A stretch of 64,000 nucleotides of DNA from Bacillus sp. 2205SS5-2 (GTDB lineage: Bacteria; Bacillota; Bacilli; Bacillales; Bacillaceae_K), in assembly GCF_037024155.1 (NCBI RefSeq), contig NZ_JAYKTS010000012.1, positions 1 to 64,000 of the forward strand. The letters are read 5' to 3'. Made by a program: the position numbers and the translations under genes. Of this stretch, positions 53,842 through 63,488 are shown in pieces. Below the pieces are notes generated by a model. It did not search any database. It saw only the letters and a program-made list of their open reading frames with translations, and had not been told where the DNA came from. How positions within the stretch are numbered: the stretch's first letter is position 1; each line of letters opens with the position of its first letter.

Positions 53842-54642
53842 ATGAAATTTAAACTAATATTAGGTATATTGCTTATTAGTCTGTGTATATTCCAACCCAC
53901 AACCTATGCAGCTAAACCAAAGCCAGAAGCCAAACACGAAATTCCACCATCTGTCTTAAATATTGGGAAGGAAAATACTTACCCAAATCCTACACAAGAC
54001 TTACCTTATTTACAGCCTAGTGAATTAACAGAAGAATTGATCAATACGTCCGATGTGAAAATTGAAAACCCGAATCTAATCCGGATGTTAAACGAAACGA
54101 CGATGAATAAAACTCCTTTTTCTATCGGGTTACGGGCAACGGTTTATTTAGGGGAATGGCCACTAAATTATGAGTCGAGCGAAACCTCAACCAACTGGGA
54201 ATATCAAAAAGTAAATACAAATTACTATGATAATCGTGGTGGAAAAGGCAATTATCAAATTCATTATGTTCAAGAAACTCAAAAAGTGATTAAAGGTGGA
54301 CTGACAGCCAAGGTAGCAAAAGCGGATGACGTGAAGAAAATGATGCTCTTGAAAGCGATGGAAAGAACAAAATTCCCACTTTCTTTCCAAACCATCGTAG
54401 GAGCAGGGACGAAGAAAGATCAGGTTTACAATATACCAGCAAAGCGACTGGGTTACTTATATTCATATGTTCCTGCAGTTAATGAAAAAGGAAAAGTAAC
54501 ATATGGTGAAGTGTATCTCATGATGAAAGGATCGAAACGGACGATCGTTGTGAAAAATGTAACTTCACAGGGGATCGGTGCATGGATTCCACTCCAAGAT
54601 CATTTATCTTTTGGATTCCTTGCTTCGGAACAACCTAGATAA
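53842..54642 (+). CDS. yfkD: YfkD-like secreted protein
   Basis: 266 residues. Signal peptide about 1-23 (ILGILLISLCIFQPTTYAA), then a soluble domain with LGEWPLNYESSETSTNWEY, KVIKGGLTAKVAKADDV, LSFGFLASE. Its position between chaA and yfkAB matches yfkD. It is likely to act outside the membrane. Function unknown. ATG after AAAGGAGCTT. Confidence 0.85.
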   Translation: MKFKLILGILLISLCIFQPTTYAAKPKPEAKHEIPPSVLNIGKENTYPNPTQDLPYLQPSELTEELINTSDVKIENPNLIRMLNETTMNKTPFSIGLRATVYLGEWPLNYESSETSTNWEYQKVNTNYYDNRGGKGNYQIHYVQETQKVIKGGLTAKVAKADDVKKMMLLKAMERTKFPLSFQTIVGAGTKKDQVYNIPAKRLGYLYSYVPAVNEKGKVTYGEVYLMMKGSKRTIVVKNVTSQGIGAWIPLQDHLSFGFLASEQPR

Positions 54643-54670
54643 AAAATCCAGCCATAAGGCTGGATTTTTT
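54641..54670. terminator. Bidirectional terminator
   Basis: AAAAAATCCAGCC pairs with GGCTGGATTTTTT around ATAA. It is between yfkD and the convergent radical SAM gene. Confidence 0.9.
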
Positions 54671-54694
54671 CTGTTTAATCGGGAAAATTAGCAA

Positions 54695-55813
54695 TTAGAT
54701 GAATGATTTTTTCTTCGAGAAATCTTCTCCTGGATAATACATATTTTTCACAAGAACATTTGGTCCAAGGCATTTTACGCTAGAACAATGACAATTGAGT
54801 TCTTTAGCTAACTTTGTCTCCATCCATTTCTCATACACACTAGGTAAGGAGTCGTATTGTATGTTTCCAAGTGGGGTAGCATCTCCAAAGTCTGTCACAA
54901 TTACTTCCCCTGTAAAGATATTTGCATTTAAACGCGAACGGCCGTCGGGGTCATTTCGAACAGATACATTTTCACTTTGGTAAAGACGCTGTAGTAGAAT
55001 TCGATCTGCCTCGATCGAGCTACATGCGTAAAAAGGTAAGGTACCAAACAACATCCAGACGTCCTTGTTACGAAAATCTAATAAGTGATGAATCGCTTCT
55101 CTCGTTTCCTGTAGAGATAGGATTTCAAGCGTTGAAGCGAAATCGCTAGGGTACATTGGATGAATCTCATGTCGCTGGCAGAGCATTTCTTCCGTTATTT
55201 GTTGATGGATGTGTTCGATATGAGGCAATGTTCGTTTGTTCAGCATCGTCTCAGCTGAAACGATAACTCCTTCTTTGACCAACGCCCGACTATTTTCAAT
55301 CATTCTGTTAAATAGCTTCGCTCGTTGCTCTCGAGAAGGCTTTCTCTCCATCATCGCAAATCCACCATCGATAAAATCATCTACTGTTCCCCAGTTATGT
55401 GAGATATGTAGGACATCAAGATAGGGCGCAATTTGTAAATATCGATCTAAGTCCAGTGTTAGATTCGAGTTAATTTGCGTTCGAACCCCACGATCATGGG
55501 CATACTTTAAGAGAGGCAGCACGTAATTCTCTACCGATTTTTTCGAAAGCATTGGCTCTCCGCCGGTAATACTCAAAGTTCGCAATTCAGGAATTTCATC
55601 CAATCTTTGAATAATTAGTGAAATAGGGAGTCCCTCGGGATCTTTTGGTGTAAGGGTATAGCCGACAGCACAGTGTTCACAACGCATATTGCAGAGGGTT
55701 GTAGTTGTAAATTCGATATTCGATAAAAGCATTTTTCCATGTTCCTGAACATCTAAATAAGCTTCCCAAGGATCGGTCTTTGGGGTAAGAGTAGTTCTAA
55801 GTATATTAGTCAT
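54695..55813 (-). CDS. yfkAB: Radical SAM protein YfkAB
   Basis: 372 residues from the ATG at 55813, eight bases after AAAGGAG. The radical SAM cluster is CNMRCEHC (Cys41, Cys45, Cys48). A TGGEPML motif follows at about residue 95 and a SPASM-like set of Cys (CHCSSVKCLG) near the end may hold a second cluster. Substrate unknown. The fused form spans what was once annotated as yfkA and yfkB. Confidence 0.9.
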   Translation of the reverse strand: MTNILRTTLTPKTDPWEAYLDVQEHGKMLLSNIEFTTTTLCNMRCEHCAVGYTLTPKDPEGLPISLIIQRLDEIPELRTLSITGGEPMLSKKSVENYVLPLLKYAHDRGVRTQINSNLTLDLDRYLQIAPYLDVLHISHNWGTVDDFIDGGFAMMERKPSREQRAKLFNRMIENSRALVKEGVIVSAETMLNKRTLPHIEHIHQQITEEMLCQRHEIHPMYPSDFASTLEILSLQETREAIHHLLDFRNKDVWMLFGTLPFYACSSIEADRILLQRLYQSENVSVRNDPDGRSRLNANIFTGEVIVTDFGDATPLGNIQYDSLPSVYEKWMETKLAKELNCHCSSVKCLGPNVLVKNMYYPGEDFSKKKSFI

Positions 55814-55925
55814 TTCATTTTCTCCTTTTGAACACATATGTTCCTCATTATTGAAAACTCTAACACTCTTGTCAACCTGAACATTATTGTATAGGATAGT
55901 AAAGAGAAAGAAAGGAGTGATTTCC

Positions 55926-56105
55926 TTGGGTAACGCTGTACAAGATAAAGACTCACAACTAGATTATTTGAAAACTCGCTTAAATATGTTTGATGATGTT
56001 TTGGATTCCATTGAACCAGAACATATTGAATTAGCAGATATTGATCGTCTAATCGAAATGATTGACGACATTGAAACAAAATGTGATCAGTTTAATAAAA
56101 ATTAA
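55926..56105 (+). CDS. yfjT: SE1561/YfjT-like small protein
   Basis: 59 residues from the TTG at 55926, six bases after AAAGGAGTG. It is acidic and helical: LKTRLNMFDDVLDSIEPEHI, then LADIDRLIEMIDDIETK. It sits divergent from yfkAB, as in B. subtilis. No function is known. Confidence 0.78.
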   Translation: MGNAVQDKDSQLDYLKTRLNMFDDVLDSIEPEHIELADIDRLIEMIDDIETKCDQFNKN

Positions 56106-56111
56106 CGTAGC

Positions 56112-56139
56112 AAAGAGTTCCTGATGGGGGCTCTTTTTT
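56112..56139 (+). terminator. Terminator of yfjT
   Basis: AAAGAG pairs with CTCTTT across a gapped stem, followed by TTTTT. Confidence 0.6.
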
Positions 56140-56180
56140 CTTGTAAGACATCTTGTATGGGTGTGAGCAATCTTTAAAAA

Positions 56181-56340
56181 GTCTGTTTTGCCAAAGTTTG
56201 TTGCATTTCGAACCAGTCCATAAATGTTGATATAGCTTTGTTTAGGGGTATCTCTTTGTCTGTTTGATGGGAATCGACAGCAAAATGGAGGATGTCATCA
56301 AACATTTGACTAAAGAGCATGCATGTATACGAATATAACC
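56181..56340 (+). repeat. Dispersed inverted-end repeat, subfamily B
   Basis: Starts GTCTGTTTTGCCAAAGTTTG, then ATTTCGAACCAGTCCATAAA and ATCGACAGCAAAATGGAGGA. It ends near ATGTATACGAATATAACC. It fills most of the gap before the fumarase gene. Confidence 0.72.
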
Positions 56341-56604
56341 TTTAAGTGAGTCAATTTCATTAACTAGCTATAAGTTGAAGAGGGTTCAATTCAACTATAT
56401 GTTGTATCCTGATGGCATTATATAGGTCTTATGAAATTGATGAAAGTAAGAGAATGATTATCTATCGGTTTATTAAGGAATCTGAAATCGTTTTCAAAAG
56501 GATACTTTAAACAAGCTATTTAACGGAGTATAATGGAAAAGTAATATTGTGAAATTTCTTAATCTAAATAAATAGATGGAACGCAAAGGGAAGGAGAATA
56601 AGGC

Positions 56605-58140
56605 ATGAATAGTCAACAATTAGAGAAGAGTATGTATGAATTAATCGTGGAAACGTCAACGAATCTACCAAAGGACGTTCGACGTGCCATAAAATTAGCA
56701 AAAGAAAAAGAAAGTGCTGGAACCCGTTCAGCGATGAGCTTAAGCACTATTTCAAATAATATAAAAATGGCTGATGACAAGGTCTCACCGATTTGTCAGG
56801 ATACAGGTTTACCAACATTTAAAATTAAAGTACCGGTTGGGGTGAATCAACTTCACATAAAAGAAGCAATTTACTCTGCCATGGTGCAAGCAACAAAAGA
56901 TGGAAAGCTTCGCCCGAATTCCGTAGATTCTTTAACGGGTGATAATAGCGGAGACAATCTAGGCTTAGGAACTCCAGTGATAAAATTTGAGCAATGGGAA
57001 GAAGACTATATTGATGCTCGCCTCATTTTAAAAGGTGGCGGATGTGAAAATAAAAACATTCAATATAGTTTGCCTTGTGAATTAGAGGGATTAGGTCGTG
57101 CAGGTCGAGACTTGGATGGCATTCGAAAATGTATCATGCATTCCGTTTATCAAGCCCAAGGACAAGGGTGTTCCGCAGGATTTATCGGAGTGGGAATTGG
57201 TGGCGATCGTTCATCAGGCTATGATTTAGCGAAAAATCAATTGTTCCGCACGGTCGAGGATACCAATCCAGTTGAAGAATTGCGTCAACTAGAAGAATAT
57301 GTGATGGAGCACGCAAATGAGTTAGGAATTGGAACAATGGGATTTGGCGGAGAAACGACGCTGTTAGGTTGTAAAGTGGGCGTAATGAACCGAATTCCTG
57401 CAAGCTTTTTTGTTTCGGTTGCGTACAATTGCTGGGCCTACCGACGACTTGGTGTGAAAATTCAAAGTGATTCCGGTACGATTCAAGAATGGCTGTATCA
57501 GGAAGGTGAACTTGTTAACCTCCAGGATGAAGAGGAATCAGCCGCTTCCAAAGAAGAAGCGAAGGTTGTCACTCTACAAGCTCCTCTCACAGAGGAAAAA
57601 GTTCGTGAGCTCAAAGTCGGAGATGTTGTTCGAATTAATGGAATGATGTACACAGGTCGAGACGCGATTCATAAACACTTATCTGACCACGAAGCGCCAA
57701 TCGATTTAAATGGGCAAATCATCTACCATTGTGGACCAGTTATGTTAAAAGATGAAAACGAAAAATGGCATGTAAAAGCTGCTGGACCAACAACTTCGAT
57801 TCGTGAAGAACCTTACCAAGGCGATATCATGAAGAAATTCGGCATTCGTGCGGTCATTGGAAAAGGCGGAATGGGTCCGAAAACCCTTCAAGCTTTAAAT
57901 GAACATGGTGGAGTCTATTTAAATGCCATCGGAGGAGCAGCACAATATTACGCCGACTGTATTAAAGAGGTTAAAGGTGTCGACTTGATGCAGTTTGGGA
58001 TTCCAGAGGCGATGTGGCATCTTCAGGTAGAAGGCTTCACTGCAGTAGTTACGATGGATTCTCATGGAAATAGCTTACACCAAGATATCGACAAGTCTTC
58101 TTTAGAAAAGCTTGCTAATTTTGCCGAGCGCGTATTTTAA
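56605..58140 (+). CDS. Class I (iron-sulfur) fumarate hydratase
   Basis: 511 residues, the single-chain form with an N-terminal alpha region and a C-terminal beta region joined by an acidic linker near residue 300. Cys ligands for the 4Fe-4S cluster fit PICQDTG, GGGCENKN and GLGC-type positions (GCSAGFIGVG, LLGCKVG). It interconverts fumarate and malate in the TCA cycle. ATG after AGGGAAGGAG. A terminator follows at 58149. It is an extra gene relative to the yfk/yfj block. Confidence 0.93.
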   Translation: MNSQQLEKSMYELIVETSTNLPKDVRRAIKLAKEKESAGTRSAMSLSTISNNIKMADDKVSPICQDTGLPTFKIKVPVGVNQLHIKEAIYSAMVQATKDGKLRPNSVDSLTGDNSGDNLGLGTPVIKFEQWEEDYIDARLILKGGGCENKNIQYSLPCELEGLGRAGRDLDGIRKCIMHSVYQAQGQGCSAGFIGVGIGGDRSSGYDLAKNQLFRTVEDTNPVEELRQLEEYVMEHANELGIGTMGFGGETTLLGCKVGVMNRIPASFFVSVAYNCWAYRRLGVKIQSDSGTIQEWLYQEGELVNLQDEEESAASKEEAKVVTLQAPLTEEKVRELKVGDVVRINGMMYTGRDAIHKHLSDHEAPIDLNGQIIYHCGPVMLKDENEKWHVKAAGPTTSIREEPYQGDIMKKFGIRAVIGKGGMGPKTLQALNEHGGVYLNAIGGAAQYYADCIKEVKGVDLMQFGIPEAMWHLQVEGFTAVVTMDSHGNSLHQDIDKSSLEKLANFAERVF

Positions 58141-58148
58141 CTAACTAG

Positions 58149-58175
58149 AGCTGTCTCAATAGGAGGCGGCTTTTT
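58149..58175 (+). terminator. Terminator of fumarase gene
   Basis: AGCTGTCTC pairs with GGAGGCGGCT with G-U pairs, then TTTTT. Confidence 0.7.
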
Positions 58176-58247
58176 CGATTGTCTCCCGGCACAAGAGAGT
58201 CAATGTGAAGAATACAAGGGTTCATTTAATGAGGGGAGTAGAGAAAG

Positions 58248-59099
58248 GTGAAGAAGATAGTAGTAGCTGGCGGGACAGGCTATCTAGGGAGATTTGTGGT
58301 GAAGGAATTGAAAGAGAGTGGTTTCTACGTACGAGCAATGGTCAGAAATCAAGAAAAAATCAAAACAGAAGGACCATATTTGGAACCAGCTATTTATCCG
58401 TATATCGATGAATTTGTTAGCTGTGACGTGACAAAACCAGAAACAATGCAAGGAATTTGTGATGGGATGGATTATGTATTTTCCTCATTAGGAATTACAA
58501 GACAAAAAGATAAGGTTAGCTTTGAACAGGTAGATTTTCAGGGAAATCTCAATATTTTGCGAGAAGCCGAAAAAAGTGGCGTGAAAAAGTTTTTGTATGT
58601 ACATGTTTTTAAGGAAGACAATTGGAAGAGTGGACTTACTGACGCAAAAGAGAAATTCGTAACCTCCTTGATAGCTTCAGAACTGGATCATATTGTGATT
58701 CGTCCAACAGGCTATTTTTCAGACCTTACAGCGATTCTCCAGATGGCTAGAAAGGGAAGAGACAATTTACCAGGAAATGGATTAAACTAAATGAATCCTA
58801 TTCACGGAGCAGATTTAGTTAAAATATGTGTAGACTCTCTACAAGAAGCGAATGTGACCGTTAATGCAGGTGGACTTGATGTATATTCACATAAAGAAAT
58901 AATTGACCTAGCCTTTCGAGGAGCAAATAAAAAAGGGAAAATCACTCATATTTCACCGATACTATTCCTTCCAATCTTAGGCGGACTAAAAATAATAAAT
59001 AAACACCAATACGGTTTGCTTTCCTTCTTTTATCATGCCATGACAAGTAATGCCGTAGCGCCGACCTATGGAAAACATCAACTTAAAGAATATTTTTGA
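58248..59099 (+). pseudogene. NmrA-like NAD(P)-binding protein with in-frame stop
   Basis: The frame starts with GTG at 58248 (Rossmann motif GGTGYLG at residue 8) and runs 180 codons to TAA (58788-58790). It then resumes in the same frame with MNPIHGADLVKICVDSL to 59099. The stop lies between GNGLN and NPIHGADL, where relatives of this atypical-SDR family usually have Arg. The active-site YxxxK is lost in this subfamily. If not a sequencing error, the gene is newly broken; the ATG after the stop might give a separate C-terminal piece, but no ribosome site precedes it. Confidence 0.8.
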
Positions 59100-59195
59100 G
59101 CATTACTTGGAGAAATAACTGGTAGCTTTTAACGTGTATGTTTCTATCCTTCTAACAAATCCTATTTGTAAAGTACGGAAGAAAGAAGGAAGTAT

Positions 59196-59987
59196 ATGCG
59201 AAAAATAATCTATCTTCTCTTAACAGTTCTCTTTATATTTCAAAATGGTCTCCCAGCAAGTGCTTCGAATTCCCCGATTCATTGGGGCTTTAAAAAAGCG
59301 AAGAATGAACAGCCTGCCCAAGCACCTGAATATGAAGCACTTTTAAAGAAATACGATGCTTTCTACAAAGGTCCTGCAGATAAGAAAATTGTCTATTTAA
59401 CATTTGATAATGGTTATGAAAATGGCTATTCGGAGAAGATTTTAGACGTTTTAAAAAAGGAAAAAGTACCGGCAACCTTTTTTGTTACCGGTCATTATTT
59501 ACAAAGCGCCCCTGACCTTGTCAAACGAATGGTGAAGGAAGGTCATATTATTGGGAATCATTCTTGGTTCCATCCTGACTTCACAACGATTTCAGATGAG
59601 AAAATCCGCAAAGAACTCAGCAAGGTCAAAGAGGAAACGGCTCGTCTAACGAAGCAGAAAGAAATGATGTATCTTCGCCCGCCACGGGGGATTTTTAGTG
59701 AACGTGTATTAAAAGTGGCTAAAGAAGAAGGGTATATTCATGTGTTTTGGTCAGTGGCCTTTGTGGATTGGTATACCAATAAGCAACAGGGATGGAAATA
59801 TTCCTATAACAATTTGATGCGTCAACTTCATCCTGGCGCGGTTATTTTGCTTCATACCGTCTCAAAAGATAATGCGGATGCACTTGAAAAAGCAATTCAA
59901 GACATCAAGAAGAAGGGGTATAGTTTTGAAAGTCTGGATTATTATATGGTCAACAATCAACAAAAAAATCCGCTACTTATGGAATAA
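59196..59987 (+). CDS. pdaA: Polysaccharide deacetylase PdaA (delta-lactam biosynthesis)
   Basis: 263 residues with a signal peptide (about 1-23). NodB domain: motif 1 TFDNGYEN, motif 2 HSWFH (metal His pair), then RPPRG and HPGAVILLHTVS. It removes the acetyl group of muramic acid to make muramic delta-lactam in spore cortex, so the organism should sporulate. ATG after AAAGAAGGAAG. Synteny (yfjS) supports it. Confidence 0.94.
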   Translation: MRKIIYLLLTVLFIFQNGLPASASNSPIHWGFKKAKNEQPAQAPEYEALLKKYDAFYKGPADKKIVYLTFDNGYENGYSEKILDVLKKEKVPATFFVTGHYLQSAPDLVKRMVKEGHIIGNHSWFHPDFTTISDEKIRKELSKVKEETARLTKQKEMMYLRPPRGIFSERVLKVAKEEGYIHVFWSVAFVDWYTNKQQGWKYSYNNLMRQLHPGAVILLHTVSKDNADALEKAIQDIKKKGYSFESLDYYMVNNQQKNPLLME

Positions 59988-59998
59988 CGAGACAGTGG

Positions 59999-60022
59999 GG
60001 TTGGCCTTTGGTCAGCCTTTTT
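59999..60022 (+). terminator. Weak terminator of pdaA
   Basis: GGTTGGCC pairs with GGTCAGCC with mismatches, followed by TTTTTT. Confidence 0.5.
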
Positions 60023-60102
60023 TGAAGGTTTTTCCGTATTGATTGTTGGTTGAAGATGAATTTCTGACTGAAGCTCGTTTTTTTCAGAATCACTTACCAA
60101 AT

Positions 60103-60182
60103 GATACGAAAGATGCCTCGAAGCGTAGCTATATAAAGTTTTTGATCTTTTGCGAGTAGAAACAATCTTTGCGAAAACAGAC
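60103..60182 (-). repeat. Partial dispersed repeat, subfamily B
   Basis: AAAGATGCCTCGAAGCGTAG, then GCGAGTAGAAACAATCTTTG and CGAAAACAGAC, the left half of B in reverse. Confidence 0.6.
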
Positions 60183-60362
60183 TTTTTGAAAGATAAGAAA
60201 ATTTTGTGAGTTTGATTGGTGTCTAGCTCTAGACGCTTTTCTTATTTAAAGGTATTGTACGTCCTTCTAGTGGATAAAATTGACAGGATACGAACAGCTC
60301 ACTCTGAATCAAGCGTTTCACCAGGATATAATACGGGAAATTGTCTCGTAGAGGTGAAGACT

Positions 60363-61249
60363 ATGTGAGTAGAAAAAATCGAATTGGTTCCACCCTATCA
60401 CTTTGACCGAATATTAGAAGGGTTAGAGTTAGATCCATTGCATTGCATTGTATTGATCGAAAAAACAGAATCTTAAAAGTTCCCTACTATGGCAGTGAAG
60501 ATGAAGTAATCACGATTAAGGCACTAGGGTCGGAAGCAAGCCCAGCCCTGTTTGTTTCTGCAGAGAATAAGCAGGTGAAAAAATAAGTGCTAACTCGAAT
60601 GGCAGAAATTTTTCAATGGAACGAAGATTTACAGGGAATTTCCCATTATTTCAGAGAAACAGACTTAAAATCAATCTTTCAAGAGCACAGTGGTACGCCA
60701 GTTGTGTTAGAATTTAGTCCTTATGGTTCGTTAATAAAATGTATTTTGGGTTAACAAGTCACCATGACACTGGCTTTACGGCTGAATGAACGCTTTGTTC
60801 ATACATATGGGCGACAAAAAGATGGAGTGTGGTTTTATCCATCTCCAGATAAAGTTGCTACCTTCACTGTCGATGAATTACGGGAGCTAAAATTAAGTAC
60901 CCGCAAAGCAGAGTATATTATCGGATTATCACAAAAAATAGCAAGCGGTGATTTACAATTAGATAGGCTCCAACGACTAACAGATAGTGAAGTGATCAGC
61001 GAGATAACGAAGATTAGAGGAATCGGATTATGGACCGCAGAGAATTATTTATTGTTTGCACTTGGTCGCCCGAATCTTTTTCCGAACGTGGATATCGGGA
61101 TACAAAATGCGGTCAAAAAGCTGTATGGCCTAAATCGTAAACCGACCATTGAAGAACTAACCCAATATGAAAAAAACTGGGAACCGTATTTAAGTTATGC
61201 CTCCTTTTATTTATGGAGAAGTATAGAAACTGGAAGTGATAAGAAATGA
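60363..61249 (+). pseudogene. yfjP: DNA-3-methyladenine glycosylase (YfjP-like), heavily disrupted
   Basis: The pieces join as one AlkA-type glycosylase. An ATG at 60363 is followed by TGA where relatives have Trp, then VEKIELVPPYHFDRI. A frameshift follows near 60455, then RILKVPYYGSEDEV. In-frame TAA codons lie at 60584-60586 and 60752-60754, the latter where CILG should continue QQ. The last 161 codons are open, with the HhH region ITKIRGIGLWTAENYLLFALG and the Asp of NVDIGIQNA. At least four lesions make the gene dead. The 3' end overlaps the rlmCD start. Confidence 0.88.
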
Positions 61250-62628
61250 AAGCACAAACAACAAACATAGCCATTAAAAAGGGGCAAGAATTCCCCTTAA
61301 CGATTAAACGTCTTGGAATCAACGGAGAGGGTGTGGGTTATTTTAAAAAGCAAGTCGTCTTCGTACCCGGTGCTCTTCCAGGCGAAGAAGTCGTTGTTCA
61401 AGCAACGGACATTAAACATAAATTTGCGCAAGGAAAGGTCATCAAAATTCGCAAAAAATCCCCTCACCGTGCAACGCCACCATGCCCTGTTTACCATCAA
61501 TGCGGAGGCTGTCAGTTGCAGCATTTAGAGTATGACCAGCAGCTTGTGGAAAAGCGGGACATCGTGATTCAAGCACTGGAAAGGCACACGAAATTTGATT
61601 TAGATACACTAGAAATTCGTCCGACCATCGGAATGGAAAACCCGTGGCATTACCGTAATAAAAGTCAATTCCAAGTGGGGATTAACAAAGGAAAAGTGAT
61701 AACGGGACTCTACAGCTTAAACTCTCATAAACTGATCGACATCCCTGAATGCATCGTCCAGCATCCACAGGTCAACAAAGTAGTGAATGTTGTCAAAAGA
61801 ATACTAGCTGATTTTAAAGTGCCAATTTATCAGGAAAAAACGAAAAAAGGCATTGTCAAAACGATCGTAACAAGAGTTGGCGTTACTTCTGGGGAAATTC
61901 AGGTGGTATTGGTTACTGTGAAAAAAGACCTGCCCAGAAAAGAAGTCATTGTGGCTGAGATTCAAAAAAGGATTCCGGAAGTCGTATCAGTAATGCAAAA
62001 TGTCAATCCCAAATCAACCTCCCTTATTTTCGGTAAAGATACGCATCATCTAGCAGGGAAAGAAGTGATTGAAGAGCAGTTAGAAGACTTTACGTATGAA
62101 CTATCCGCTCGTGCATTCTTTCAATTGAATCCAACCCAAACCGTCAAGCTTTATAATGAAGCGAAGCAGGCAGCCCAGCTTACCGGCAAGGAGAAAATCG
62201 TCGATGCTTATTGTGGCGTTGGGACGATTGGCTTGTGGCTAGCAGACGGTGCAGCAGAAATTCGCGGCATGGACGTGGTCTCAGAAGGAATTCAAGATGC
62301 CCAGAAAAATGCGGAAAAATTTGGTGTGAAGAATGCGATTTATAAAGTAGGAACAGCCGAAGAGTGGCTACCTCGTTGGAAAAAAGAAGGCTGGCGTCCA
62401 GATGTGGTAGTGGTTGATCCACCGAGAACGGGTTGTGAGGATGGATTCTTAGCAACCATTTTAGCGGTGAGACCGAAAAAGCTGATATATGTTTCGTGTA
62501 ATCCTTCAACGCTTGCACGCGATATTAAAGTGTTAAGCTCCAAATATGATGTGAAGTATATTCAGCCAGTGGATATGTTTCCGCAGACCGCGCACGTCGA
62601 GTGCGTGGCGTTGATAGAGTTAAAATAG
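61246..62628 (+). CDS. rlmCD: 23S rRNA (uracil-5-)-methyltransferase
   Basis: 460 residues, RumA/TrmA family. An N-terminal TRAM domain is followed by the 4Fe-4S site [10 protein letters not shown] (Cys80, Cys86, Cys89) and later ECIVQHP. The SAM-binding domain has [16 protein letters not shown], and the catalytic Cys is in [12 protein letters not shown]. In B. subtilis RlmCD methylates U747 and U1939. The ATGA overlap with yfjP shows an old operon. Confidence 0.94.
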   Translation: MKAQTTNIAIKKGQEFPLTIKRLGINGEGVGYFKKQVVFVPGALPGEEVVVQATDIKHKFAQGKVIKIRKKSPHRATPPCPVYHQCGGCQLQHLEYDQQLVEKRDIVIQALERHTKFDLDTLEIRPTIGMENPWHYRNKSQFQVGINKGKVITGLYSLNSHKLIDIPECIVQHPQVNKVVNVVKRILADFKVPIYQEKTKKGIVKTIVTRVGVTSGEIQVVLVTVKKDLPRKEVIVAEIQKRIPEVVSVMQNVNPKSTSLIFGKDTHHLAGKEVIEEQLEDFTYELSARAFFQLNPTQTVKLYNEAKQAAQLTGKEKIVDAYCGVGTIGLWLADGAAEIRGMDVVSEGIQDAQKNAEKFGVKNAIYKVGTAEEWLPRWKKEGWRPDVVVVDPPRTGCEDGFLATILAVRPKKLIYVSCNPSTLARDIKVLSSKYDVKYIQPVDMFPQTAHVECVALIELK

Positions 62629-62684
62629 CTTGGTATCAATAGGCTTAGTGTTTTTTAACTGAATATTGAAGTGTGTTTTATGTT

Positions 62685-62714
62685 CCCTCGGACTAATGGT
62701 TCGAGGGATTTTTT
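62685..62714 (+). terminator. Terminator of rlmCD
   Basis: CCCTCG pairs with CGAGGG, then TTTTTT. A separate perfect 13-base palindrome, GACCCCCGGGGTC, follows at 62715-62727. Confidence 0.8.
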
Positions 62715-62809
62715 GACCCCCGGGGTCTTACTTTTACGCGGAATAAATGAACATAAGATGATTAGTTAGTTTTGCGAAAAATTTATTTCCAAAAGAAAGG
62801 GGATTTTTA

Positions 62810-62838
62810 TTGACTCAGACAATAAAATGAAATACACT
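62810..62838 (+). promoter_or_regulatory. Possible promoter of the XRE gene
   Basis: TTGACT and TACACT with a 17-base spacer. A short dyad, ACT-AAAA-TAGT, covers the start of the -10 region. Confidence 0.4.
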
Positions 62839-62877
62839 AAAATAGTAAAAGATTTATCAGTATAGGGATGTGGTTCA

Positions 62878-63471
62878 TTGATTGGACTGGAATATATTCT
62901 AAACTTACACAATATGCAACACATGGAATTGGCAGAAAGGCTAGGAATACGAAAACAAAACATTAACTTATGGATTAAAGGGAAACAAAATATTCCCAAA
63001 AAATACCTTCCGATATTAGTAGATATTTTTGGAGTTGAGGAAGAATATTTCATTAAGGAATTATCAGACGTTGAAAAACTAGAGATCCAAAAGGAAAAAC
63101 TAAAACAAGATTTAAAACCAGTTATTAAAAATCATGAACAGCAGTTTTTAATTGGTGAAGTGAATGATATCGTTGGAGTACCTGTTTATGACAAAGAAGA
63201 AATGAATACCATCGAGCGAAATATTGAAAAAGCAAAGTTGGTGTCAAGGTTCAAACAGGTAATGGAAATAGTGGATGATCATCCTAACTTAGATACATTT
63301 AAACTAATTGTTGAGTTACTGGAAAAATCACAACACGAAGTCATTTTGCATAAAACCATTGAAGCCCTAGCACATTATTTAGAAGTTTTACCTGACTGGG
63401 TTTCAACTGGGCCGGAACAAGATGAGTTTGAAAGTGAGCTTTTTGAAGTTCTTGATGATAATAACTTTTAG
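62878..63471 (+). CDS. XRE-type helix-turn-helix protein before a type I R-M locus
   Basis: 197 residues from a TTG at 62878. The N-terminal helix-turn-helix is MELAERLGIRKQNINLWIKGKQ, quoted in part: ERLGIRKQNINLWIKG. A long charged helical region follows. The ribosome site is weak (AGGGATG), so the start is not certain. It lies 17 bases before hsdM and probably regulates the restriction-modification genes. Relatives of this type sit in the same position in other Bacillales R-M operons, by recollection. Confidence 0.72.
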   Translation: MIGLEYILNLHNMQHMELAERLGIRKQNINLWIKGKQNIPKKYLPILVDIFGVEEEYFIKELSDVEKLEIQKEKLKQDLKPVIKNHEQQFLIGEVNDIVGVPVYDKEEMNTIERNIEKAKLVSRFKQVMEIVDDHPNLDTFKLIVELLEKSQHEVILHKTIEALAHYLEVLPDWVSTGPEQDEFESELFEVLDDNNF

Positions 63472-63488
63472 AGAAGGAGTAGAAGCAT

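Noticed and set aside
58791-59099. Separate gene for the C-terminal part of the NmrA-like protein
   Set aside because: The ATG directly follows the TAA and has no ribosome site; one interrupted gene explains it better.
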